64,000 bases of DNA from Paenibacillus oceani (GTDB lineage: Bacteria; Bacillota; Bacilli; Paenibacillales; NBRC-103111): assembly GCF_014705615.1 (NCBI RefSeq), contig NZ_JACXJA010000032.1, forward strand, positions 50,583 to 114,582, written 5' to 3'. The notes below the pieces were generated by a model. That model did no database searches and was not told the DNA's origin. It worked only from the letters and a program-made list of their open reading frames with translations. Shown in pieces: positions 1 to 9,112 of this stretch; the first letter of the stretch is position 1, and each line of letters opens with the position of its first letter. Both the position numbers and the translations under genes were made by a program.

Positions 1-41
1 CGAAACCGCTGCAAATTATCGGGCTGAAGGTCGAGAAGAGC

Positions 42-833
42 ATGCTGGAAATGAAGTCATTGACAATTCTCGATGTCGGTTTTTTGCCAGGCCGGACATC
101 GTTTCGAAGAGATGCGGTTTTTATGAATAAATGGGCGGTCATCTTTATTGCAGGCGGAGCGGGGACGTACCAGGTTAACGATGGTGAAAAGCAGCAAGTA
201 AAAGCTAACAGCCTTTTTATGTTTTATCCGGGGGCCGTTTTTCACTATGGGCCAGATCCGGGGGGCTTTTGGGACGAGTATTATTTTACAATTGAAGGGC
301 CGCGCATACAGGAGTGGCTCGATTCATGGTTGTTTGAATCAGGGACGGTTCAGCCGGTTCAGAGCGATGAAGACCAGCAGAACAAGATCGAGCGGATCTT
401 TATGCTAATGGATAGCGGAGTGCCGATCAATGTCGATCGCGCGGCGATGCTGCTGGAGTCGCTGCTGTTTGAATTTATGATGCACGCCCGGTCGGCGCCG
501 CAAACGCACAAAAACGAAGATACGCTCTCCCTGCTTGACGACATCGCCAAAACGCTGTATCGCCCGTTTCAACCCGAGCAGTTGTGCGCCCGCCACCACA
601 TATCGATCTCCACTTTGAAACGAACGTTGAAAAAGGTGACCGGCTACCCGTTGCACGAATATGTTCACCGGCTCAAAGTGGCAGAAGCGAAAAAGCTGCT
701 GATCAGCACTGAGCGTACATTTAAGGTGATCGCTACGGCGCTCGGATATCGCGACGTCTTCTATTTCTCCCGTTTGTTCAAAAAGTACGCCGGCATGTCG
801 CCGCGCCACTACAAGATGACGAACGGCAGTTAG
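42..833 (+). CDS. AraC-family transcriptional regulator, possibly 5'-partial
   Basis: Predicted sugar-responsive DNA-binding regulator. The N-terminal 130 residues have the spacing of a cupin-like AraC arm domain (FYPGAVFHYGPDPGGFWDEY). Residues about 165-260 form the double helix-turn-helix, ending in the usual signature GYRDVFYFSRLFKKYAGMSP. The ATG at 42 (or 51) has only a weak GA-rich stretch before it, and the frame stays open back to base 3, so the real start may lie outside the window. The next gene is convergent, so nothing here shows its target. The family is secure; the effector is unknown. Confidence 0.88.
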   Translation: MLEMKSLTILDVGFLPGRTSFRRDAVFMNKWAVIFIAGGAGTYQVNDGEKQQVKANSLFMFYPGAVFHYGPDPGGFWDEYYFTIEGPRIQEWLDSWLFESGTVQPVQSDEDQQNKIERIFMLMDSGVPINVDRAAMLLESLLFEFMMHARSAPQTHKNEDTLSLLDDIAKTLYRPFQPEQLCARHHISISTLKRTLKKVTGYPLHEYVHRLKVAEAKKLLISTERTFKVIATALGYRDVFYFSRLFKKYAGMSPRHYKMTNGS

Positions 834-1040
834 CGTGTCTGGAATGAGATAGCCTTTGCTGTAGCGGATGAATTGGCGGATTTTCCGGAAGGCGGCTGGA
901 ATTACCCCCAGTCAATACCGGCTGAAGTTTCAAACCATCGATGCTCGCGGCAGACCAAAAAGCCCGAAGATCCCACAGGCTCGATCTTCAGGCAAAAGCT
1001 TGGTCCGATCCGTACCGGCGGCGGTTCACTTCTCCCCCGA

Positions 1041-2267
1041 TTAATCGCGAAACGCTACAAACAATCCGACATCCTTTGTAATCGATATGGCCCCGTTCGC
1101 CCGGATCGACTCGTTCAGCATCGCCTCCAGCTTGGACAAGCGGCTGTCCGTAAAATTTTCCCGGCCTTCGGGAGTGGTCCGGATGTAGTCGATCAGCGGC
1201 TTCGCATCCGTGACCTGCAAACCGTCCTCGTAACGCAACAAACGGATTCGGACGAAACCTGCAGCGTCCAGTTGGTCTTCTCCATTGTCCAATCCAAACT
1301 CGCAGGCAAAATCTTGACGTCCGAAATCATAGCTCGGATTCAATTGACTTAGGAATCCTTCGACTTCGTTCATGTGACGCTTTCCCATCGTCGAGGCGAA
1401 CAGCATGCCCCCGGGCTTCAGCACGCGCCGGATTTCTTTCAACGATTGGTGGCGTTCGCTCACATGATAGAGCATATGGTTGGCCAGCACGGCATCGAAG
1501 CTGTTGTCCGGAAACGGGATCGAGCGGGCGTCAGCCGGCATCAAGCGGAATCGGTCGGCGTTATTTTTCAGCCCCTCCCTGGCGTCGTTCAGCATTCCCT
1601 CGGACAGGTCGGTCAGCGTAATGTCCCAGTCTTCCGGAATCCGGTCCATATTGCGCTGCCACAACGTTCCGTCCCCGCAGCCCAACTCCAGGACGGCCCC
1701 GCGTTCCGGGATTTTCAATTGGTCGAACAGCCAGTGGTGCCATTTGTACGGATTGACGCAGAAGTCGTCATGCAATCGAATCCTCGTCTGCAGGTTGAAG
1801 GCGTTCTCGTATTCCTGGTTCACCACCCGGATGATCGAGGCGAACAGCTCCCAGGCGGGACTGCTTTCCTCGGTCCCTGCAGCGGGTTCCTCACCTTCCC
1901 GCTTCGCATAATCCAGCCCTTCCAGCAGCGACAGCGTCTCCTTGATCGTTTTCTGGACGAGGCGGAGATGCTCCATCTTTTGGCCGATAATCGTACTTTG
2001 AACCCGCAACGATTCCTTGAGATCCTCCTCGTGCCCTTCGCTCCGAACGATGGCCCTGATCTCGTCGATGGTCAACCCGATATACTTCAGCGTTAATATG
2101 CGTTGAAGCCGTGCCAAATCCAGCTTCGAATAGTAGCGGTGCCCCGAACCGGTTCGGTGGCTCGGATGCAGCAGCCCTACTTTATCGTAAAATCGGATCG
2201 TGCGGACCGTCACGCCTGCCTTGTCCGCGAATTGTCCAGCGGTCATCCATTCTTCTCGCAGCTCCAT
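1041..2267 (-). CDS. MerR-family regulator fused to a class I SAM methyltransferase
   Basis: A 408-residue two-domain protein. Residues 8-75 are a MerR winged helix (AGVTVRTIRFYDKVGLL, then HRYYSKLDLARLQ). Residues 80-120 look like the usual MerR dimerisation coiled coil. A methyltransferase domain follows from about 150, with motif I VLELGCGDG at 192-200, an acidic TDLSEGM loop and a post-motif LKEIRRVLKPGGML. The domain resembles UbiE/Methyltransf_11 enzymes. The ATG at 2267 follows AGGGGG. It is a lone gene converging on the AraC gene. Inference: the methyltransferase domain may act as a SAM or substrate sensor, or be an enzyme that controls its own gene; the substrate cannot be read from sequence. 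Confidence 0.9.
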   Translation of the reverse strand: MELREEWMTAGQFADKAGVTVRTIRFYDKVGLLHPSHRTGSGHRYYSKLDLARLQRILTLKYIGLTIDEIRAIVRSEGHEEDLKESLRVQSTIIGQKMEHLRLVQKTIKETLSLLEGLDYAKREGEEPAAGTEESSPAWELFASIIRVVNQEYENAFNLQTRIRLHDDFCVNPYKWHHWLFDQLKIPERGAVLELGCGDGTLWQRNMDRIPEDWDITLTDLSEGMLNDAREGLKNNADRFRLMPADARSIPFPDNSFDAVLANHMLYHVSERHQSLKEIRRVLKPGGMLFASTMGKRHMNEVEGFLSQLNPSYDFGRQDFACEFGLDNGEDQLDAAGFVRIRLLRYEDGLQVTDAKPLIDYIRTTPEGRENFTDSRLSKLEAMLNESIRANGAISITKDVGLFVAFRD

Positions 2268-2369
2268 ATACGCCCCCTGCCGGTCTCCTGTAAGACTTTA
2301 CTATACAACACTCGTCAGCTCCATGAACAGCCCTGCCAATGGCAGGATATCAGGACGTCGCCGAGTCGA

Positions 2370-3527
2370 CTAAGCCTGAAACTGCGCGGGAAGCCCGGGA
2401 ACGAATCCGAAATGGCGGGCAACGATCTGCACGATGCGCCTCGAAGCCCTTCCGTCACCAAACGGATTGTGGGCGCTCGCCATCGAAGCGTAATAATCCG
2501 TATCCGTAAGAAGTCTGCTCGCCGCCGCATGGATGGCCTCCTCATCCGTCCCGGCAAGATGCACAGCGTTAGCCGCAACCGCTTCGGGCCGCTCCGTCGT
2601 ATCCCGCATCAGCACAAGCGGCTTGTGGAAGACGACCGCTTCTTCCTGGAGGCCTCCGGAATCGCTGAGCACCAGATCCGAGCGGGACAGCAGATTCATC
2701 ATATCGGGATAATCGATCGGTTCCAGCAAATGAATGCGTTCATGCCCCGCCAGGATAGGATACGCGACTTCCCGGACGGCCGGGCTTAAATGAACGGGGT
2801 AAATGACCGACAGATCCGGATACTCGTCGGCAATCCGCCGCACAGCGTGAAACATTTGGCGCATCGGCGATCCATAGTTTTCCTTGCGGTGGGCCGTCAT
2901 CGTCAGCACTTTACCCGGTTGACGGAGCAGACGATTGAGCCGGTCTTCATGAAATACATAATCGGAGCGGCACGTTTTCATGGCGGCATCCACGCCTGTT
3001 TGTCCCGTCACATAAATATGTTGCTCCGGATAACCTTCCCGGATCAGATTGTGTCTGCTCCCGGCAGTAGGTGCGAATAACAGATCAGCCACAACGTCAA
3101 TAATTTTACGGTTCACCTCTTCGGGCCAAGGGGAGTACTTGTGGTGAGAACGCAGTCCCGCTTCCACATGTCCGACCGGGATCTTGTGGAAAAAAGCGGC
3201 CATCCCGCCGCACACGGCCGTTTGGGTATCTCCGTGAACCAGGACGAGATCCGGCCTTTCTGCGGAGATGACTTGATCCAATCCGGTTACGGCTGCGGAT
3301 GTAACATAGGCGAGCGACTGGTTTTCCCTCATGAGCGCCAAGTCGACATCGGGACGAATCCCGAAATGAGAGAGCGCCTGCTCCAACTGCTCCCGATGCT
3401 GCCCCGTTACCACCACTTTCGTTTCGAACCACTCCGGATGTTTGTTGAATTCCTGAATCACCGGGCCCATCTTCGTCGCTTCCGGACGCGTACCGAAAAT
3501 CACCATTACTTTTTTACGCGTGGTCAT
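2370..3527 (-). CDS. wecB: UDP-N-acetylglucosamine 2-epimerase (non-hydrolysing)
   Basis: Cytoplasmic enzyme interconverting UDP-GlcNAc and UDP-ManNAc, the entry step to ManNAc-containing wall polymers. The 385-residue length fits the family. Visible signatures are FGTRPEATKM at the N terminus, HVEAGLRS, TAHRKEN, and the nucleotide-binding DSGGLQEEA near 290 followed by RDTTERPEA. The ATG at 3527 has AAGGGGGAAGG upstream. It stands alone, not in a wall-polymer cluster. Paenibacillaceae often carry more than one copy (mnaA-like), so this could be the paralogue named mnaA in Bacillus. Confidence 0.95.
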   Translation of the reverse strand: MTTRKKVMVIFGTRPEATKMGPVIQEFNKHPEWFETKVVVTGQHREQLEQALSHFGIRPDVDLALMRENQSLAYVTSAAVTGLDQVISAERPDLVLVHGDTQTAVCGGMAAFFHKIPVGHVEAGLRSHHKYSPWPEEVNRKIIDVVADLLFAPTAGSRHNLIREGYPEQHIYVTGQTGVDAAMKTCRSDYVFHEDRLNRLLRQPGKVLTMTAHRKENYGSPMRQMFHAVRRIADEYPDLSVIYPVHLSPAVREVAYPILAGHERIHLLEPIDYPDMMNLLSRSDLVLSDSGGLQEEAVVFHKPLVLMRDTTERPEAVAANAVHLAGTDEEAIHAAASRLLTDTDYYASMASAHNPFGDGRASRRIVQIVARHFGFVPGLPAQFQA

Positions 3528-3754
3528 GGAACCTTCCCCCTTTGAATTGGTGCTGTAACCAAGCGTAAAGGGTGACCATACGTCACATGCAAGGAAAAAA
3601 TAAAAAAGCTTTTCAGTGGCAAAGCGACGTGTTTGTCGCCAGAGGTGTACAAAAGAAAAAGCCTGGAGATAAGGTTGATCTTATCTTCAAGCTTCATTCG
3701 GCTTCACACTGTTTTTCTGTTTCTATTTCAGTTAAATCTTCTTTTTAACGTCAC

Positions 3755-4207
3755 TTATTTTTTACCGAGTTGTTCCGCCAAGCCGATTAGAATTCCTTCC
3801 TTTCCACGAATGTAGCAGAGCCGATACGAGTTCTCGTACTGAACCACTTCGCCAACGAGCTGAGCACCATGCTTAGTGAGTCTGGATACCATTTCGTCAA
3901 TGTCTTCAACGGCGAACATGACGCGCAGATAACCGAGAGCATTTACGGGAGCCGTTCGGTGATCCGATACAACAGGCGGGGTAAGAAATTGCGAAAGTTC
4001 AAGTCGGCTGTGGCCATCCGGGGTAACCATCATAGCAATCTCTACACACTGGGAACCCAGCCCGGTTACGCGACCCGCCCATTCCCCTTCGATAGTAGCT
4101 CGCCCTTCGAGCTTCAAGCCAATCTCCTCGAAGAAAGAGATTGCGTTATCAAGGGATTCTACAACGATGCCAACATTGTCCATTCTTAGTAATTTGTTAG
4201 TTGCCAT
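3755..4207 (-). CDS. VOC-family (glyoxalase/bleomycin-resistance fold) protein
   Basis: 150 residues with the paired beta-alpha-beta-beta-beta modules of the vicinal oxygen chelate superfamily: residues 5-70 (MDNVGIVVESLDNAISFFEEIGL) and 85-148 (LRVMFAVEDIDEMVSRL, ending CYIRGKEGILIGLAEQL). Members bind a metal and act as lyases, dioxygenases or drug-binding proteins. The likely metal-ligand pattern is only partly clear, so the substrate is unknown. The ATG follows AAGGAGATCAAACA, a good ribosome binding site. It is a single gene. Confidence 0.88.
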   Translation of the reverse strand: MATNKLLRMDNVGIVVESLDNAISFFEEIGLKLEGRATIEGEWAGRVTGLGSQCVEIAMMVTPDGHSRLELSQFLTPPVVSDHRTAPVNALGYLRVMFAVEDIDEMVSRLTKHGAQLVGEVVQYENSYRLCYIRGKEGILIGLAEQLGKK

Positions 4208-4345
4208 TGTTTGATCTCCTTATGTATACAAAATTTATTAGCTGATCATCTTCATACGTATTCTATCAACAATTACTATTTTCTCCAAAAAAACAGACAC
4301 GAAATCATTCACACGATATATGCGGGTCCGTTACGCTGTATGATC

Positions 4346-4867
4346 TTATCCCCCAACTGCTATAACGCAAACTAAAGGGATCGGCTTCTGATCCCCTATT
4401 TTTATTTGTTTAACGGTAAAACCTGCATCCGTCAGATTTTGACCGGTGCTATCGGCAATACTCTGCAGCTTGCCCGCTGAAGGCGGTTGATTGAATAAAT
4501 ATAAGGTGCCTCCCGGCAGCAAAAGTTCCCGGATCCACTCCAGCTCGCGCGCGGCCTTCATCCAGAACAAGTTCACGTTTACGGCAAAAATTTTGTTAAA
4601 CCGGCTGTGACCCAAATCGGCCTCGTGAAGCGGTGCGGCAAGAAATATCGCTTTCCCTGCCGACACAAAAGGAGCATTTAACTTCTCCGCTGCACGTATC
4701 ATTTTTTCGGATTGGTCAATTGCCGTGATCTTCCCGTCGACCAAGCGCCCGCAAATCAAGGAAGCCGCTGCTCCGTATCCGCAACCGATCTCCAGGATGC
4801 GATCTGATGGGTCGACTTCCAATATTTCAAATGCATAGGTAAGCCGATCGGCGATCGATTTCGTCAT
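4346..4867 (-). CDS. Class I SAM-dependent methyltransferase
   Basis: A 173-residue methyltransferase with motif I RILEIGCGYGAAASLI at about 23-38, an acidic AIDQSEKMI loop that would hold the SAM ribose, and a post-motif LLLPGGTLYLF. The C-terminal substrate part is short, which suits a small-molecule methyltransferase. AGGAGGGGATCGT precedes the ATG. It lies downstream of a terminator and looks monocistronic. The family is clear; no substrate is suggested by the neighbours. Confidence 0.88.
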   Translation of the reverse strand: MTKSIADRLTYAFEILEVDPSDRILEIGCGYGAAASLICGRLVDGKITAIDQSEKMIRAAEKLNAPFVSAGKAIFLAAPLHEADLGHSRFNKIFAVNVNLFWMKAARELEWIRELLLPGGTLYLFNQPPSAGKLQSIADSTGQNLTDAGFTVKQIKIGDQKPIPLVCVIAVGG

Positions 4868-4974
4868 ACGATCCCCTCCTAGATGTGCTCGGGTAACCTG
4901 TCTACAAAATCCATTATATCATACCGATTATTCCAATAAGCGCCTCGTCTGGCCATTCACCCTGTAGTCGCAAA

Positions 4975-5009
4975 AAAAGTTCTTGTCCACTTTCGGACAA
5001 GAACTTTTT
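4975..5009 (-). terminator. Rho-independent terminator of the DUF4838 operon
   Basis: A near-perfect stem AAAGTTCTTGTCC / GGACAAGAACTTT with a 6-base loop. On the minus strand it is followed by a T run, and it sits 40 bases after the stop codon of the DUF4838 gene. Confidence 0.85.
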
Positions 5010-5048
5010 CCCTTTATTGCAAATTCCTTGCGGACCCGTTCCAGCCAA

Positions 5049-7403
5049 TCAGTCAGATGCAGCCTGCCAAAGCATCGCCGGCCCCGTAATTCCGCCTGTT
5101 CCCAATTCATCCAGTATCCTATTGCCTACATCGACAACGATTAGATTGGACTGTCCGAACCGGATGGCGTTAGTCGCGTCAAACTCCCACGGCGACGTTA
5201 ACCCGCTGCCCTTTTTCACCAGCGGCAGCTCTTGCCCGTTCATCCAAACCTTTGCGGTCTCATCGATGCTGCTGAACCAAAGGCGAATCGGATTGCCGTT
5301 GTCGAACTTTTTGTCGACCTTTACTTCTGTCCGATACCAGACATGCCCTTTATAATAGCGAAGTCCTTGGCTGGACCATGTCTCGGAATAAGTCTTCAGC
5401 TTCATCCACGACTTCGTTCCCAAACCGGGTTTCCACAGACCTAACAAATCTCCGTTCTCGTGCGGGAACAGCATGGCATTCCATTCGTCCGGCATTTGAG
5501 CGACAACCCGGTTTCCTCCGGTAACGCGCTGTTCGCCTTCCGTCACCATCTTCTTCCAAAAGATATCGGTAAACACAAACGATCCATACGGATTTAAGAT
5601 GACGGGCGAATGGAGCACGGCTTCATTCCGTAGAGCGTATATTCGGTCAAACTGTTCTTTGGCCTTCACAAAATCAAGACGATTCATGGATTCCATCATA
5701 CCAAGAAATTGGTCGCCGAAGTGATAAGCAAGCCGCACCATCGCAACACGCTTGCCATAAACCGGATCGTTCGATTTGTTCGCTTCCTTCTCGGCTTTGC
5801 TCAGCGTTTTCTCCATTTCCTTCCAAACCTTGTCCGTCAAAATATGCGGGAAATCATAAATGTTTCCGGCAAAATAATCGGCATCGGCAAAAGCCTGCTC
5901 CAACATTTCAAAATGCTCCCGCATCGGCTTGGCCGCCGGACCGTAAAACTTCGAATAGTAATCGTCCAGCAAGTCCTCAACATCCAGATCCGGATTCCAC
6001 ATCATTTTTGCCGCCAAATAAAGTCCCGGACCCTGATACCCCCAAGAGGGCAAGTTTTCGGCGCGAATGCCGGTAATCCCGTTCTGCTTGTAATACTTCA
6101 ACTCGCTGGACACTTGATTGACGGGCGAAAACGGAAGGCCCGGATCGGCAAGATTGTACAGATACTGGTAAATGTGAGGCTGAACCCCAAGATTCCGCCA
6201 GCCTTCGATGATCTCTTTCAGGTGACCGCGTTCCCAGGAAAGAGGATTGTCCAGGGCATGGAAGCGGTCTACCGTAATCGAAGCGATGACCGGGATGAGT
6301 CTGGGATGCGGCGTCCAGCGTACCGGCGGTTGGTAATACGTGTCATAGGCGTAAAACGAGATGCTGACATCCGGATATCCGGCCAACTCCAGCTGTTCCA
6401 ACACTAGATTGTAAAATTTCACGTAACGATCCGTTAACGACAAAGTGTCGTGCGTTGCGTCCAAATCATTTCCATCCCAGTCCGGGTGAGGTTGAAGCAC
6501 CTTCACAAGACCGTCATTCGGCCCCATTCTCAGGTCTTTCAGATTAGGATCCTGCTGCAATTTGTTCAGCGAGCCCTGTACGACACAGGCCAAAACGTCA
6601 GGCTTCGTAACGTCCAATTGGGTCGTCGGTAGTCCGTTCTCGTTCGGCAGGTACAGATCGGGCCGGTCCTTTGCGCTGAGGGTGCACGGAAGACCATGAT
6701 TGCCGTAGTACTTTTGATTCAGTCTCATATATTCAACCCAAATCTTGCCCTCGTTCAAATTGACGCCGTTCGGAAGTCCGGAAGGTTTCTGATAACCTTC
6801 GGTTGCTTGCATCGCCCTGGCCGAAAAGCCGGGATGCTGGATCGTATCTTGAATTGGAAGCGTTATCGTTTTTCTCGACGGAATTACCGTCCCGATGTCT
6901 CCGGGCATGAACCAACGTACGCCCAACTGCTCCAGAAGCTCGAAAGCCGCATATAACGTGCCTTGATCCGAGAGCCCGTACAGTTGGACGGAGTCCGCCG
7001 TCGCCGCTAGACGGAAAGAGGCGGGATCTTCTCCGCCTTGACGGATTGCATCCAGGTCGATATGGGGGGACGCTCCTCCGATAAAGATTTTCGTTCCGGT
7101 TGCTTCTCCCACGTTCGTTACAATAGGAAGCTCCGCCCCGGATATGCTTTTTATGTAATTCACCAGTTCAGTTGCCGCCTTCTTCTCCAATACCGAAGCA
7201 TACACCGTCGTTACAACGGTTGCCGAAGGTTTGCCGTCGCTCACAAGCACAACGCCTTGTTCTGCACCTTGATGCTTCCGGCCTGCTTCGTCCGCCAGGC
7301 CCCTTTCATTTGCACTCGCTTGCCCGGCCGCCATCAGCAGCGGGGCAACAGCCCATACCAAAATCAACAGCCAAACGAACCGTTTTCCTTTCCTCATCCT
7401 CAA
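5049..7403 (-). CDS. Secreted DUF4838 glycoside-hydrolase-like protein
   Basis: A 784-residue exported protein. Residues 1-31 are a Sec signal peptide (hydrophobic VWLLILVWAVAPLLMAAG, cleavage likely after ASA). Residues 55-150 resemble the small N-terminal domain seen in alpha-glucuronidases (AATELVNYIKSISGAELPIV). The middle (about 280-530) matches DUF4838, a TIM-barrel-like domain, with SISFYAYDTYYQPP and GIRAENLPSWGYQGPG. The last 130 residues (LRYYKGHVWYRTEVKV, IDETAKVWMNGQEL) are a galactose-binding-like beta sandwich. It is the last gene of an importer operon, so I infer it cleaves or binds the glycan whose fragments are imported. No enzyme activity is proven for most DUF4838 proteins. 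Confidence 0.88.
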   Translation of the reverse strand: MRMRKGKRFVWLLILVWAVAPLLMAAGQASANERGLADEAGRKHQGAEQGVVLVSDGKPSATVVTTVYASVLEKKAATELVNYIKSISGAELPIVTNVGEATGTKIFIGGASPHIDLDAIRQGGEDPASFRLAATADSVQLYGLSDQGTLYAAFELLEQLGVRWFMPGDIGTVIPSRKTITLPIQDTIQHPGFSARAMQATEGYQKPSGLPNGVNLNEGKIWVEYMRLNQKYYGNHGLPCTLSAKDRPDLYLPNENGLPTTQLDVTKPDVLACVVQGSLNKLQQDPNLKDLRMGPNDGLVKVLQPHPDWDGNDLDATHDTLSLTDRYVKFYNLVLEQLELAGYPDVSISFYAYDTYYQPPVRWTPHPRLIPVIASITVDRFHALDNPLSWERGHLKEIIEGWRNLGVQPHIYQYLYNLADPGLPFSPVNQVSSELKYYKQNGITGIRAENLPSWGYQGPGLYLAAKMMWNPDLDVEDLLDDYYSKFYGPAAKPMREHFEMLEQAFADADYFAGNIYDFPHILTDKVWKEMEKTLSKAEKEANKSNDPVYGKRVAMVRLAYHFGDQFLGMMESMNRLDFVKAKEQFDRIYALRNEAVLHSPVILNPYGSFVFTDIFWKKMVTEGEQRVTGGNRVVAQMPDEWNAMLFPHENGDLLGLWKPGLGTKSWMKLKTYSETWSSQGLRYYKGHVWYRTEVKVDKKFDNGNPIRLWFSSIDETAKVWMNGQELPLVKKGSGLTSPWEFDATNAIRFGQSNLIVVDVGNRILDELGTGGITGPAMLWQAASD

Positions 7404-7423
7404 CTTAGCGCCTCCTTTTGTTG

Positions 7424-7454
7424 AAGCCTCCCGGAATGATCATTCCGGGGGCTT
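7424..7454 (-). promoter_or_regulatory. Intercistronic hairpin between binding-protein and DUF4838 genes
   Basis: Inverted repeat built around CCGGAATGATCATTCCGG, extended by AAGCC/GGCTT arms and lacking a T run on the minus strand. Such hairpins after an abundant binding-protein gene usually stabilise the upstream mRNA or reduce readthrough; that role here is inference. Confidence 0.6.
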
Positions 7455-7517
7455 GGGCCTGATGGCCGGGAATTCTATTGTTACACCCCAAAGCGGGAGT
7501 GCGAACAATCCTTCTCC

Positions 7518-9062
7518 TTATTTCTTGCTTTCCATTTGACCGATGTAATCGTTCATCTCCTTCAAATACGTTTTGCCGAATTTCGTATGCCACTCCTGCA
7601 GCACTTTTTTGTACTCGGAAGGATCGGCGTCGCCAATAATGACTTTCGTCGTAACCTCGCTGAACTTTTTGTTGAAATCCAGATAAGGCGGCGTTTTCGC
7701 AATGGCCGGCGTGAACTCGCGGTCTTTAGACAGCACGATTCTTTTCACAGCTTTTTCGATGTTCGGCACGAGCTTTTGCTTCATCTCCTCCGGCATCCCC
7801 GGATTAATGAAGAACATGTAGTCGTTGGCGCGGCGAACGATATTTTTGCGGACAAAGGTTTCCAGCGGCGGGTCCACGAAGACGCGCTTGTTGGCTTCCA
7901 CCTTGAAATCATGCCCTTCCACGCCGTTATAGATCGAATCCCAGCCTTTGTCCGACAGCATGTAATCGAATACGTCGACAACTCGCTGCGGGTCCTTCGC
8001 ATTGCGGGTTACCGCCCAAAAGCCCCACATGCCCGTTCCGAGCCCGAGCCCTTTCATCTCGCCTTGTTGATTTTTCACGTATACGTAAGCAAGCTCGTAG
8101 TTCGGATTAATGGTTTTGCCGGCTTTGAGGAACGTTTCGTAATGGCCTGCGAACCCTTCCAATATGCCGGTTTTGCCGCTTTGAAACCGCTCTAAAGCTT
8201 TGGTGGCGTCGAGCGACGGCGAATCCGGATCGATCAGCCCTTCCTTGAACAGCTTGGCCGTTAACTCCAAAGCCTTCGAATATGGATCGGCGTTCATATC
8301 GTATTGGGGGTTCATAAACTTATACTCGCCACCGCCGGACTCCTGCCAGCCGTATAAACCAAGCTCGTTCTGGAAAATCGGCTTGAGTGATTTATCGCCG
8401 CCCGCAGCCGTCCCATATCCGTACGTATCGTGTTTTCCGTTGCCGTCGGGGTCTTCCTTCGAAAATTTCCGCATAATCTCGATCATTTGATCCAGCGTAA
8501 TTTCGTTATTGTCCGGGAGCTTGATATTTAATTTATCGAGCCAGTCTTTCCGAAGCCAGTACCCGTCGGAGCGGATCACGGTCGTCCGCGGTATCCCGTA
8601 AATTTTGCCGTCGTTGTTGACCCGCAACGAGTCCCAGGAAATATCGTACGAATATTTTTTAACGTTGTCGGCGCTTTTCAAATATTCATCGATCGGCACG
8701 ATCACGCCGTCCTTAACCGCTTTCAAAAACGCGGCATCGCTGGTACTCGGAAAATAAACGACATCGGGATAGTCTCCGGTCGTCAGCGATAATTGAAGAC
8801 GCTCGCTGTAGCCGGTCGACGGCGGGATATCGAATTTGATCGACGTATTCGTTGCTTTCTCGATTGATTGAACGAGCAGCTTGTCCGTTTCCGATAAGTT
8901 GGATGATGCAAATTGCCCCATGATTTTCATGCTTACTAGTGCATTTCCCGCCCCGGCCGGCTTCTTGTCGCCCGTCTCGGCCGTATTGGTATTGCTTCCG
9001 CATGCGGTCGCCCCGGCGAGCAGCACCGTTACGCCCACTCCAGCCATTACTTTTTTGAACAT
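7518..9062 (-). CDS. Extracellular solute-binding lipoprotein (Lpl/Ytc type)
   Basis: 514-residue lipoprotein. The signal sequence ends in LLAGATAC, so Cys-21 should be lipidated. The mature part follows the large LipO/YtcQ-like sugar-binding pattern: TGDYPDVVYFPS, IPRTTVIRSDGYWLRKDWLDKLNI, DPDGNGKHDTYGY (possibly a calcium loop) and FKEGLIDPDSP. It would capture a saccharide outside the membrane and deliver it to the two permeases encoded just upstream. The ATG at 9062 follows GGGAGGCTGAACAC. The ligand is unknown. Confidence 0.93.
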   Translation of the reverse strand: MFKKVMAGVGVTVLLAGATACGSNTNTAETGDKKPAGAGNALVSMKIMGQFASSNLSETDKLLVQSIEKATNTSIKFDIPPSTGYSERLQLSLTTGDYPDVVYFPSTSDAAFLKAVKDGVIVPIDEYLKSADNVKKYSYDISWDSLRVNNDGKIYGIPRTTVIRSDGYWLRKDWLDKLNIKLPDNNEITLDQMIEIMRKFSKEDPDGNGKHDTYGYGTAAGGDKSLKPIFQNELGLYGWQESGGGEYKFMNPQYDMNADPYSKALELTAKLFKEGLIDPDSPSLDATKALERFQSGKTGILEGFAGHYETFLKAGKTINPNYELAYVYVKNQQGEMKGLGLGTGMWGFWAVTRNAKDPQRVVDVFDYMLSDKGWDSIYNGVEGHDFKVEANKRVFVDPPLETFVRKNIVRRANDYMFFINPGMPEEMKQKLVPNIEKAVKRIVLSKDREFTPAIAKTPPYLDFNKKFSEVTTKVIIGDADPSEYKKVLQEWHTKFGKTYLKEMNDYIGQMESKK

Positions 9063-9112
9063 GTGTTCAGCCTCCCTTTTATATTTGCTTTATATGTCAA
9101 GGGTCTTTCTGT

